NCBI GenBank assembly: GCA_029781855.1
Contig: JAKOVX010000042.1
Span: 62,001 to 126,000 of the forward strand
Direction of reading: 5' to 3'
DNA from: Acidobacteriota bacterium
GTDB taxonomy: Bacteria; Acidobacteriota; Blastocatellia; Pyrinomonadales; Pyrinomonadaceae
DNA: 64,000 bases
Positions 17,869 to 26,333 of the stretch are shown here, piece by piece. Under the pieces are notes generated by a model, which did not search any database, was not told the DNA's origin, and saw only the letters and a program-made list of their open reading frames with translations. Both the position numbers and the translations under genes were made by a program. Each line of letters begins with the position of its first letter. Position 1 is the stretch's first letter.

Positions 17869-20298
17869 ATGGAAGACATCGAAGATTTTCCTGTTGCAGC
17901 CGCAGACAGTGAAATTACAGAACCATTGATTCAGATCCCGTCGGAATTACCGGTTCTACCCTTACGCGACATCGTGATCTACCCGTTCATGATCGTTCCG
18001 CTGTTTGTTTCACGCGATCGCTCGATAAAAGCCGTTGAAGAGGCTCTGGTCGAAAACCGGATGATCCTCCTCGTTTCGCAAAAGGACGTCAACAAGGAGG
18101 AGCCGGAACAAGACGATCTTTATCAAATGGGAACGGTAGCGATCATCATGAGAATGCTGAAGCTGCCGGATGGACGCATTCGCATCCTCATTCAGGGGCT
18201 ATCCCGATGTGTCGTAGACTCCGTGAACGGTAAGGGCGACTATGTTAAAGCAACGGTGACGCCGATCTCCGAGCCGCTGGCTCCTGAAAATTCGCTTGAA
18301 GTAGAAGCATTGGTTAGAAACGTTCGAGGCTCGATGGAGCGTGCCGCAAGTCTCGGTAAGAACATTTCTCCTGAAGTTTTGGCAATTATCGCCAATCTCG
18401 ATGATGCCGGCCGGCTAGCCGACCTGTCTGCGTCAAATCTCGAACTAAAGGTCGAAGACGCTCAGCGGATCCTCGACATCTCGGATCCCGTTCGACGATT
18501 ACGCCGCGTTAACGAACTCCTCAATAAAGAAATAGATGTTTTGACGGTCCAGCAGGAGATAAACACCCAAGCCCGTGCGGATATCGATCGGTCGCAACGT
18601 GAGTATTTTCTTCGTCAGCAGCTAAAGGCGATCCAGGCGGAATTAGGCGAGGGTAATGAACTCTACGAAGAGATCGAGCTTTATCGAAATAAGATATTAA
18701 AAGCAAAAATGCCGGAGAATGCAGAGGAGGAATCGCTTCGACAATTAAAGAAACTTGAGAGGATGCATCCGGATACTGCCGAGACCGCAACTCTCCGTAA
18801 TTGGCTCGACATAATGACCGATCTGCCGTGGTCGGAAGCCTCAAAAGACAATCTGAATCTGAAGAAGGCCGAGAAGATATTAGACGAGGACCATTACGGG
18901 CTTGAAAGGGTTAAGGAAAGGATAGTTGAGTCCTTGGCGGTCCGGAAACTCCGCGAAAAACCGAAAGGGTCGATATTGTGCCTTGTTGGCCCTCCTGGAG
19001 TAGGAAAAACATCACTCGGACGCTCGGTTGCCCGAGCACTAAACCGAAAGTTCATGAGATTGAGCCTCGGCGGTCTTCATGATGAGGCCGAGATACGTGG
19101 CCATCGCCGGACATATGTCGGAGCAATGCCGGGTCGTCTCATTCAGGCAATACAGCAGGCAGGGACCAACAATCCTTTGATCATGTTGGACGAGATCGAT
19201 AAGGTAGGTGCGGATTTTCGTGGCGATCCAAGTTCCGCCCTGCTCGAGGTGCTCGATCCTGAACAAAATTCATCCTTCCGTGACAACTACCTTGGGGTGA
19301 CATTCGATCTGTCGAACGTGATGTTCATGACGACCGCAAATATGCTCGACACGATCCAACCGGCGCTTCGCGACCGTATGGAGGTGATCTCGCTTTCCGG
19401 TTACACGGAGGAAGAAAAGGGTGAAATAGCAAAACGGCATTTGATCCCAAAGCAGATCGAAGAGAACGGTCTTGAGAAGGCCGATGTGAAGTTTGATAAG
19501 AGAGCGATCGCCGGAATTGTCAGCGAGTACACGCAGGAAGCTGGGTTAAGGCAACTCGAAAGAGAGATCGGAAAGGTATGCCGCAAGGTTGCTCGCAGCA
19601 AGGCCGAACTCGAGGGTGATTTCAAGCCGATTCGAGTGACGGTGGAGAACCTCAAAACCTTTCTTCGTGCGCCGAAGGTATTTAGTGAAGGGGCACTCAA
19701 GAAAGATCAGATCGGGATCGTCACCGGTTTGGCATGGACAGCAGTGGGTGGCGATATTCTGTTTATCGAAGCATTGATGACAAAAGGCAAGGGTAAACTT
19801 CAGTTAACCGGCCAACTCGGGGAGGTCATGCAGGAGTCGGCACAAGCAGCGTTTTCATATGCCAAATCCCGCGCCGCCGAACTCGGGATAGCCGATGAGA
19901 CACTAGAGAATTACGACATTCACATCCATTTGCCGGAAGGTGCTATCCCGAAAGACGGGCCTTCCGCCGGAATCACCATGGCAACTGCAATGGTGTCCGT
20001 GCTGGCCCGCCGTCCGGTGCGTAAAGACGTTGCTATGACGGGTGAGATAACATTGCGCGGCAACGTCCTGCCGATCGGTGGCGTCAAAGAAAAATTGTTA
20101 GCCGCAAGACGGGCCAAACTCAAGACGGTGATCCTGCCCGAGCCGAATCGGCGAGATCTTGAAGATATGCCGCAGGAAGTTCTGGATGATTTGACGTTTA
20201 TTTTTGTAGAAAATGTAAGACAAGTGTTCGAGGTGGCATTGCGTGAACCGGTGGCTTTGAAGTCGACGTCGAAGGAAAAGGCTGCAAAAGTGGGTTGA
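17869..20298 (+). CDS. lon: ATP-dependent Lon protease
   Basis: Lon degrades misfolded and regulatory proteins in the cytoplasm as a hexameric AAA+ serine protease. In order: N-terminal substrate domain ([23 protein letters not shown]), coiled-coil region ([20 protein letters not shown]), Walker [12 protein letters not shown], Walker [12 protein letters not shown], then the protease domain with the Ser in [15 protein letters not shown] (Ser 699) and Lys in [12 protein letters not shown] (Lys 742), a spacing of 43 as in E. coli. At 809 residues the length is normal. It stands alone with its own predicted promoter; only weak AGAAG pairing precedes the ATG. Confidence 0.98.
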   Translation: MEDIEDFPVAAADSEITEPLIQIPSELPVLPLRDIVIYPFMIVPLFVSRDRSIKAVEEALVENRMILLVSQKDVNKEEPEQDDLYQMGTVAIIMRMLKLPDGRIRILIQGLSRCVVDSVNGKGDYVKATVTPISEPLAPENSLEVEALVRNVRGSMERAASLGKNISPEVLAIIANLDDAGRLADLSASNLELKVEDAQRILDISDPVRRLRRVNELLNKEIDVLTVQQEINTQARADIDRSQREYFLRQQLKAIQAELGEGNELYEEIELYRNKILKAKMPENAEEESLRQLKKLERMHPDTAETATLRNWLDIMTDLPWSEASKDNLNLKKAEKILDEDHYGLERVKERIVESLAVRKLREKPKGSILCLVGPPGVGKTSLGRSVARALNRKFMRLSLGGLHDEAEIRGHRRTYVGAMPGRLIQAIQQAGTNNPLIMLDEIDKVGADFRGDPSSALLEVLDPEQNSSFRDNYLGVTFDLSNVMFMTTANMLDTIQPALRDRMEVISLSGYTEEEKGEIAKRHLIPKQIEENGLEKADVKFDKRAIAGIVSEYTQEAGLRQLEREIGKVCRKVARSKAELEGDFKPIRVTVENLKTFLRAPKVFSEGALKKDQIGIVTGLAWTAVGGDILFIEALMTKGKGKLQLTGQLGEVMQESAQAAFSYAKSRAAELGIADETLENYDIHIHLPEGAIPKDGPSAGITMATAMVSVLARRPVRKDVAMTGEITLRGNVLPIGGVKEKLLAARRAKLKTVILPEPNRRDLEDMPQEVLDDLTFIFVENVRQVFEVALREPVALKSTSKEKAAKVG

Positions 20299-20542
20299 CG
20301 GATCTCAAAATAGTCGGCCGTGACTGCGGCACTTACTCCGTTCGCGGTTGCGATTACGTTGACATTCTGGGGCATTGGTTGATAGTGTAGGAAAGGTTAT
20401 TATGCGGGTTTTGTGCCGTATCGGCACGATGGGAACTTTCTGTCACCGCCAGCGTTTAGTCTTCTAGTAACCTTCTGGATTTGGTTATTCTATTTATTTG
20501 ATCAGATCCGGGTCTACGTAGGCGGGAGTTATTTAGAAATTG

Positions 20543-22342
20543 ATGAAATTTATCCGAGTCAGAACTCTTGTATTAGCACTTGTAAGTACATTATTGTTAG
20601 CGTCATTTGCGGACGCACAGATCACCAGCGCACGGTCGAATAGTAATACGGCCACCCCGGAGATCGCGAAGGCCCAAGACGCAGTGAACGCCGTTCTGGC
20701 GGAATCCGGTAAATCATTTAAGGATGGCATCGTCGCCTTCGTCGGTGATCGTCGTTCGGAAGCTGGGTCGAAGTTTAACAAATCTGTTGAGGTCTTTTTG
20801 TATTCCACGATGAATATTCAAAAAGACCAGCGTTTGCAGTCCTGCTATAACCAGTTGATCGAGACTGTCTACCGTATCGAGTTTCCGTCCGATTCTCAGT
20901 TGCCGCAGGTCCGAGGCCTGGCGGCCACTTGTAATTGGGATATTGATCCAGCACTCGCCGATAGCGTCGCAAAACTTGCTCGGCCCGCTGCGAAAATGGC
21001 GACTGGGAACGGAGAGACGGTTGCGGCGACGGCTGGTTCGCAGATAGCTGTCTCAAAGTCTGGTTTTAACGATCAGACCTTTGAGCCATCGCCACTGGAT
21101 GAGCTTTCTAAGCTTGAATTGACGGCCGATGAGCAGCAGGTCGACGACAATCCGATCGCCCAGCAACAGTATCAATATATACAAAATGCGGTTGCCAATA
21201 AGTCGTTGGGGTTCTCATTTCAGGTTCATCCGATGATCCAGCAATTCATAAACTACTACCGGGGCCGCGGAAGGACCACCATGGAAGTTGGCCTATATAG
21301 GTCCGGAATGTTTATGAGAATGGCCAGGCGAATTTTCCGGGAGGAAGGAGTACCTGAAAACGTTGCGTGGCTTGGACAGGTCGAAAGCGCGTGGAAACCA
21401 AGTGCAGTATCGTCTGCAGCTGCCTCAGGACTTTGGCAGTTCATTCCGGGTACTGGATCAAGATTCGGGCTGCAGCGAACAGCATACGTCGATGAACGTA
21501 ACAGTTTTGAGCAGGCAACTCGAGCTTCAGCAAGATACCTTAAGTTTCTCGCCAACCGCTACAACGGTAATTGGGAACTTGCGATGGCAGCTTACAATTC
21601 CGGCGAAGGCAACGTAGACCGGGCTATCCGTCGTGCCGGTGTGGCAAATTTCTGGGTGGCATTTCCGTATCTACCCCAAGAGACCCGGAACTATGTTCCA
21701 AACATACTCGCAACGATTCTGATCGCGAATAACCCCAATCAATATGGCTTTGGACACATTCGCCCGGCGCCTTCGCTCATCTATGATCAGATACGAGTCC
21801 CTGCGTCGACGAGTCTTGGTCTTTTAGCTCAGGCCGCGGACACAAGCGTTCAGTATTTGCGTTATCTAAATCCCCATCTCCGCAGTAATGTGACGCCGCC
21901 AATGCCCTATGTTGTCAATGTTCCGGCGGGAAAGAGTAATGAGGTGGTAGCCCTTTTTAGGAGGTTACCGGCTTCCAAAATAAGCAACACGAATCTTGCG
22001 AATTCATCGGCAGGCGAATCTTGGCAATCGATATCAAATCGAACGGGGGTCTCTGTCGCCGAGCTGACGGCAGCAAATCCTGGAATGAAGTCGCCCAGGG
22101 GCAAGGTCTTTGTCCCCGTGCGTGGGAATAACGTAGACACCATCGTTTACTCCCGTCCGGCTGCCAGTTCTGTGATCCCGTCCGGAAGCAAAGTTCGGAT
22201 CGTAAAGGCCAAAGCTGGAGACACGGTCGAGAAGATCGCTGTCCGTGAGAAAGCTGATCCTTCGGATGTAGCCAAATATAACGGTCTTCTTCCGAGTTCT
22301 GTTCTTTCGGCTGGACGTGAGATCAAGATTCCATCTAAATAA
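20543..22342 (+). CDS. MltD-like membrane-bound lytic murein transglycosylase with LysM repeats
   Basis: A signal peptide (residues 1-26, ending SFADAQ) precedes an Ala-rich region and an SLT domain of family 23 lysozyme fold: WLGQVESAWKPSAVS holds the catalytic Glu, followed by ASGLWQFIPGTGSRFGL, MAAYNSGEGNVDRAI and TRNYVPN. Two LysM modules at the C-terminus (ESWQSISNRTGVSVAELTAANP and AGDTVEKIAVREKADPSDVAKYNG) bind peptidoglycan. It cleaves glycan strands in the periplasm to form 1,6-anhydro ends. The ATG at 20543 is chosen over the adjacent TTG at 20540. Confidence 0.93.
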   Translation: MKFIRVRTLVLALVSTLLLASFADAQITSARSNSNTATPEIAKAQDAVNAVLAESGKSFKDGIVAFVGDRRSEAGSKFNKSVEVFLYSTMNIQKDQRLQSCYNQLIETVYRIEFPSDSQLPQVRGLAATCNWDIDPALADSVAKLARPAAKMATGNGETVAATAGSQIAVSKSGFNDQTFEPSPLDELSKLELTADEQQVDDNPIAQQQYQYIQNAVANKSLGFSFQVHPMIQQFINYYRGRGRTTMEVGLYRSGMFMRMARRIFREEGVPENVAWLGQVESAWKPSAVSSAAASGLWQFIPGTGSRFGLQRTAYVDERNSFEQATRASARYLKFLANRYNGNWELAMAAYNSGEGNVDRAIRRAGVANFWVAFPYLPQETRNYVPNILATILIANNPNQYGFGHIRPAPSLIYDQIRVPASTSLGLLAQAADTSVQYLRYLNPHLRSNVTPPMPYVVNVPAGKSNEVVALFRRLPASKISNTNLANSSAGESWQSISNRTGVSVAELTAANPGMKSPRGKVFVPVRGNNVDTIVYSRPAASSVIPSGSKVRIVKAKAGDTVEKIAVREKADPSDVAKYNGLLPSSVLSAGREIKIPSK

Positions 22343-22418
22343 TTGATCGATCAATTGGTTTGATTTGTGAGCCGGGTAAATGCGTTTACCCGGCTTAATT
22401 GCGCCAATGCCGATAAAC

Positions 22419-22455
22419 TTGACTTAATCACGTACTGTAACTATACTTGTTACAG
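22419..22455 (+). promoter_or_regulatory. rrf2 promoter with overlapping palindromic operator (copy 1)
   Basis: TTGACT (22419-22424), 17 bp, TATACT (22442-22447) is a near-consensus promoter. The -10 fills the centre of the inverted repeat CTGTAAC-N7-GTTACAG (22435-22455), so a bound protein would block polymerase: a plain autoregulation design. The start codon is 2 bp after the operator, so the transcript would be almost leaderless. Confidence 0.75.
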
Positions 22456-22457
22456 AT

Positions 22458-22883
22458 ATGGCAGCTAACAGCCAATTTGCAATGGCATTACACATTTTGA
22501 CCATGCTTGCGAAATCGGGCGACGAGAATGTCAAGTCCGAGCGAATCGCGGCAAGTGTCAACACGAATGCTGTTGTAATTCGCCGGTTGCTTGGTCAACT
22601 CGGCCACGGGGATTTGGTCGTATCCCAAACCGGGGCATTCGGTGGAACCCGGCTGGCCCGCAAACCCGAAGATATAAGTCTTTGTGAGGTATACAAGGCC
22701 GTATCGTGTGGCGAAGTATTTGCTCTTCACGCGAAGTCGCCCAATCAGGATTGCCCGATAGGAAGGAATATTGAAGCGGTCCTGTGCAATCTTCAAAAGG
22801 AGATCGACAAGAGCGTTGGCGAAAAGCTCGGGCAGTACTCATTGCAGAGCGTGCTAGAAATGGTCGATGGGGTTTACGCGTAG
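22458..22883 (+). CDS. Rrf2-family transcriptional regulator
   Basis: A 141-residue winged-helix protein: FAMALHILTMLA at the start, the recognition helix region ERIAASVNTNAVVIRRLLGQLG, and the wing SQTGAFGGTRLARKPEDISL are typical of Rrf2/YwnA-type regulators. Four cysteines (76, 84, 99, 110) are present, but their spacing does not match the three-Cys Fe-S motif of IscR or NsrR, so a thiol-based or other sensor is more likely. Copies of the same palindrome lie before this gene, after it, and before trxA, so it probably controls itself, thioredoxin and perhaps the two redox enzymes between them. Confidence 0.9.
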   Translation: MAANSQFAMALHILTMLAKSGDENVKSERIAASVNTNAVVIRRLLGQLGHGDLVVSQTGAFGGTRLARKPEDISLCEVYKAVSCGEVFALHAKSPNQDCPIGRNIEAVLCNLQKEIDKSVGEKLGQYSLQSVLEMVDGVYA

Positions 22884-22902
22884 GCAATTTTTTTGATGTT
22901 AT

Positions 22903-22923
22903 TTGTATCAAACAGGGTTACAA
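22903..22923. promoter_or_regulatory. Palindromic Rrf2-type operator (copy 2, one mismatch)
   Basis: TTGTATC-N7-GTTACAA, with the same half-sites and 7-bp spacing as copies 1 and 3. It lies 20 bp after the regulator gene and 350 bp before the quinone-oxidoreductase-like gene. A 32-codon open frame begins at 22925 (ATG, to 23023) just after it but has no clear ribosome-binding site. The remaining stretch to 23272 shows nothing else. Confidence 0.55.
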
Positions 22924-23272
22924 AATGGTTAACGAGGGGTTGGCGATGTCGGGAATTCTTTTAGATTGGACACAAAAGGCCATTAGTTGGTTTAATTTTG
23001 CTGTTCGTGTGTTCGGTTTGTGATAATCGACGCTCTTTTAGTCGATGAAATATGAATAGTGAATCGTGGTTTCGAGAGTGACTTTAGATGGCCACTGCCG
23101 GTCACACGGGCGGCCTTGAAAGTTGCGAAGATCTATTTTATCAGCGAGAGCGAAATCAGTTGGTTTGGGACCTCCGATATTCTTGTTCGCTGAAATAAAA
23201 CAGATCTAAATTGAGTTGATAGTTCTAAAAACGCGGCCGCATGAATTCGGCGCCATCGATTCTTGCTAAATT

Positions 23273-24286
23273 ATGAAAGCATATGAATTAAACCAATTCG
23301 GCATCGAAAATCTGGAGTTAGTGGACCGGGACGAACCGCTCCCGAGGGCGACCGAAGTACTCGTGAAACTCCACGCAGCTTCGCTGAACTACCGCGACTT
23401 CATGGTCGTAAACGGAACGTACAACCCGCGAATGAAAATGCCTGCGATTCCGTTTTCGGATGGCGCAGGTGAGATTGTCGAGGTTGGTTCGGACGTAACG
23501 AAATGGAAAGTAGGCGACCGGGTGATGCCGATATTCGCGCAGCGATGGTTCGAGGGCGAATCGAGCGAAGAAAAGCGGCGGACATCACTAGGTGCCGGTC
23601 AGCAATGGGACGGGGTCCTTCGCGAACTTGCCACTTTCAATGAAGAGTCAGTAGTCCGTATCCCGGAGCATTTGTCCTATGTCGAAGCTTCCACTTTGCC
23701 ATGTGCTGCGTTAACTGCGTGGCATGCTCTAGCGGTATCCGCCAAATTAAAAGCGGGCGAAAGTGTGCTCACTCTCGGGACTGGCGGCGTATCAATATTT
23801 GCCGTTCAGTTCGCCAAGATGTTTGGTGCAAGCGTGATCGCCACGTCGAGCAGCGACGAAAAGATCGAACGCCTCAAAAATCTCGGAGCGGATCACACGA
23901 TAAATTATCGTACCCACGAAAACTGGGACGCGGCGGTACTCGAATTCACTGGTAAACCCGGTGTAGATCATGTAGTCGAGGTTGGCGGACCTGAAACGCT
24001 GGCTCGGTCGCTAAATGCGGTTCGGATCGGCGGTCATATAGCGTTGATCGGTGCATTGTCCGGCTCTGGTAACTTCAATCCAATAAACGTGTTCATGAAA
24101 TCCGTTCGCCTCCAGGGAATTTTTACTGGTTCTAGATCAATGTTCGAAGAGATGAACCACGCAATTTCGGTCAACAAGCTCGAGCCCGTGATCGACAGGG
24201 TATTTGATTTTAATGAGGTCAAGGCTGCTCTGAATCATATGGGCAGCGGCTCGCATTTTGGCAAGATCATCGTGAAGATCCAGTAG
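23273..24286 (+). CDS. Zinc-independent MDR oxidoreductase (quinone-reductase-like)
   Basis: A 337-residue medium-chain dehydrogenase/reductase. The N-terminal GroES-like fold (LVKLHAASLNYRDFMVVNGTYNP) is followed by a Rossmann domain with VLTLGTGGVSIFAVQFAKMFGASVIATSSS. The catalytic zinc ligands are absent: the usual GHE is replaced by SDGAGEIVEVG, and the structural four-Cys lobe is missing. It should therefore reduce quinones, enones or similar with NADPH in the cytoplasm. The next gene is an ene-reductase, and both lie between Rrf2-type operators, so an electrophile or redox stress role is likely. Confidence 0.88.
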   Translation: MKAYELNQFGIENLELVDRDEPLPRATEVLVKLHAASLNYRDFMVVNGTYNPRMKMPAIPFSDGAGEIVEVGSDVTKWKVGDRVMPIFAQRWFEGESSEEKRRTSLGAGQQWDGVLRELATFNEESVVRIPEHLSYVEASTLPCAALTAWHALAVSAKLKAGESVLTLGTGGVSIFAVQFAKMFGASVIATSSSDEKIERLKNLGADHTINYRTHENWDAAVLEFTGKPGVDHVVEVGGPETLARSLNAVRIGGHIALIGALSGSGNFNPINVFMKSVRLQGIFTGSRSMFEEMNHAISVNKLEPVIDRVFDFNEVKAALNHMGSGSHFGKIIVKIQ

Positions 24287-24348
24287 ATGGGTCTCGCGTA
24301 CCCCGCGACATTGTGAGGTTCTCCGGTTGCGAATCAAAACTAATATCT

Positions 24349-25443
24349 ATGAGTAAACTATTTGAAAAGCTGACGTTACGCGGTGTGGAGCTCAAGAATC
24401 GGCTGTGGGTTTCGCCGATGTGCCAGTATTCGAGTGTGGATGGAATGCCAACCGACTGGCATCTTGTCCACCTCGGAAGCCGAGCGGTTGGAGGTGCAGG
24501 GCTTGTTGTGGTCGAGGCTACTGCAGTGTCGCCCGAAGGGCGGATATCACCGGATGATTCTGGAATTTGGACGGATGGCCACTCAGAGGCGTTCAGGCGG
24601 ATTACTAGTTTTATTAAGAGTCAAGGTTCGGTCGCCGGTATTCAACTCGCTCATGCCGGCCGCAAGGCCTCGACCTATATTCCATGGAAAGGAAACGGCA
24701 AGATCGACGTTGCAGATGGCGGCTGGCAGGTAGTAGCACCTTCGCCGATTAAGTTCGCCGGGAATTTCCCGGAACCGAGAGAAATGACGATTGCGGACAT
24801 CGAGAAAGTGACTGAGGATTTCGTTGCTGCCGCTGTACGAGCGGTCGATGCCGGATTCGAGGTTATCGAGATCCACGCTGCCCACGGTTATCTTTTCCAC
24901 GAATTTCTCTCGCCGCTTTCGAATAAGCGAACGGACAAATACGGCGGAAGCCTGGAAAACCGAATGCGGCTGCCGATCGAGACCGTCCGACAGGTTAGAA
25001 AAGCCGTACCAGAGAATTTACCAATTTTCGTGCGGATTTCCGCGACCGACTGGGTCGAAAATGCATGGGATCTCGAGCAGTCTATCGAGTTGTGCAAACG
25101 GCTGAAGGATGAAGGCGTAGATCTCATAGATGTTTCAAGCGGTGGCAATGTGGTGGATGCCAGGATACCGGTCGGTCCGGGTTATCAGGTCGAATTTGCC
25201 CGTGAGATCCGAAAGCGAGCCGGCATTGCGACCGGTGCTGTTGGCATGATCACCGATTCACATCAGGCCGAAGATATTCTGCAAAAAGGAGACGCAGACG
25301 CTATATTCGTGGCGCGTGAGTTTCTTCGCGACCCGTATTTCGCGATCCGCGCGGCGCAAGAGTTAGGCGGCGGTCTCCGAGCGCCAAAGCAGTACGGGCG
25401 AGCGATAGAGATTGCGATTGCCTCAGCCGAAGCAGCCACGTAA
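24349..25443 (+). CDS. Old-yellow-enzyme family ene-reductase (YqjM-like)
   Basis: An FMN-dependent NADPH dehydrogenase that reduces activated C=C bonds. YqjM-class marks: the redox-tuning Cys in SPMCQYSS (Cys 25) with Tyr 27, QLAHAGRKAS, the substrate-binding HAAHGYLFHEFLSPLSNKR, the YGGSLENR motif and, near the end, GAVGMITD and DAIFVAREFLRDPYF. The ATG at 24349 (MSKLFEKLTLRG) is preferred to an upstream GTG at 24313 because it matches the family start. It follows the MDR enzyme after 62 bp in the same direction. Confidence 0.93.
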   Translation: MSKLFEKLTLRGVELKNRLWVSPMCQYSSVDGMPTDWHLVHLGSRAVGGAGLVVVEATAVSPEGRISPDDSGIWTDGHSEAFRRITSFIKSQGSVAGIQLAHAGRKASTYIPWKGNGKIDVADGGWQVVAPSPIKFAGNFPEPREMTIADIEKVTEDFVAAAVRAVDAGFEVIEIHAAHGYLFHEFLSPLSNKRTDKYGGSLENRMRLPIETVRQVRKAVPENLPIFVRISATDWVENAWDLEQSIELCKRLKDEGVDLIDVSSGGNVVDARIPVGPGYQVEFAREIRKRAGIATGAVGMITDSHQAEDILQKGDADAIFVAREFLRDPYFAIRAAQELGGGLRAPKQYGRAIEIAIASAEAAT

Positions 25444-25660
25444 GCAAATTGATGATGGTGCCGCATGCTTTAGTAGACGTCTTTGTGTTGAGGCAAATTA
25501 AGGCTGGAATAACGAGAACGTATTTTGGAATTAGTCGGAGTGTAGGCGGCGAAACGTGCAAGCACCCAGATTGTCACGCGAAGGTGTAAATTGTGTGATT
25601 CGAGGAGAACGCGATCAAAATTTTTCACGATAATTGTAGATTGGGCTCCGTCATCTATGT
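25444..25660. other. Spacer between ene-reductase and trxA promoter; nothing seen
   Basis: No gene or clear terminator was found here; the short open frames on the minus strand look like chance. Confidence 0.5.
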
Positions 25661-25689
25661 TTGACAATTGTAACAACAACTGTTACAAT
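25661..25689 (+). promoter_or_regulatory. trxA distal promoter with palindromic operator (copy 3)
   Basis: TTGACA (25661-25666), 17 bp, TACAAT (25684-25689), overlapped by TTGTAAC-N7-GTTACAA (25668-25688). The half-sites and spacing equal those at the rrf2 promoter. Confidence 0.75.
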
Positions 25690-25730
25690 TAGAATGGTGT
25701 AGCTTTCGAGCAACATTTTTTCTATAGCTT

Positions 25731-25760
25731 TTGCTGTATTATTCGGGGCTACGTTATACT
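25731..25760 (+). promoter_or_regulatory. trxA proximal promoter (predicted)
   Basis: TTGCTG (25731-25736), 18 bp, TATACT (25755-25760). It has no operator, so it could give constitutive expression beside the regulated distal promoter. Confidence 0.4.
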
Positions 25761-25786
25761 TTTGGCATCATATTTAGGAGATTACG

Positions 25787-26113
25787 ATGGGAAATTTTGC
25801 AAAACAGATCACAGATACAAACTTTAAGACGGACGTTTTGGATTCCGACAAACCGGTGTTGGTAGATTTTTGGGCTGAATGGTGTGGTCCCTGCCGCATG
25901 ATCGCTCCGTCGGTCGAGGCCGTAGCGGAAGAATACGATGGGAAAGCCGGTGTTTTTAAGATGAACGTTGACGAGAATATGAACGTTCCGAACCAGTACG
26001 GTATTCGTGGTATTCCGACGTTGATCCTATTCAAGGGCGGCCAGGAACAGGAACGTATCGTCGGGGCTGTAACCCGTGAAGCGATCGCGAAAGTTGTTGA
26101 GAAGTACGTTTGA
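25787..26113 (+). CDS. trxA: Thioredoxin
   Basis: Cytoplasmic disulfide reductase of 108 residues with the active site WAEWCGPCRM (Cys 33 and Cys 36) and the cis-Pro loop RGIPTLILFKGGQ. AGGAG precedes the ATG at good spacing. The distal promoter carries the palindrome also found at the rrf2 promoter, so thioredoxin is likely induced with the redox genes upstream. Confidence 0.97.
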   Translation: MGNFAKQITDTNFKTDVLDSDKPVLVDFWAEWCGPCRMIAPSVEAVAEEYDGKAGVFKMNVDENMNVPNQYGIRGIPTLILFKGGQEQERIVGAVTREAIAKVVEKYV

Positions 26114-26280
26114 TCAAACTCAACAGTGATTGAAGTAAAGGTGGCGGAATTCTCCGTCACCTTTTCGATTTAAGTTGGAAATATCAGTCACTGCTCAGCC
26201 TGGTTCACCCGGTCCAAGCAAATCGCCGGTCGATCATTCTCCAGGAGCAATCCTCGAAAAATCGAAACTGAAATAGATGC

Positions 26281-26310
26281 AAAAAAGGCCGCCCCGAGGG
26301 CGACCTTCCA
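26281..26310 (-). terminator. Rho-independent terminator of the FG-GAP protein gene
   Basis: On the minus strand a GC-rich stem (AAGGTCGCCC paired with GGGCGGCCTT, one mismatch) is followed by a run of six T, about 24 bp after the stop codon. Confidence 0.8.
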
Positions 26311-26333
26311 ATTTACAAGTTTTTGCCAGTCGA

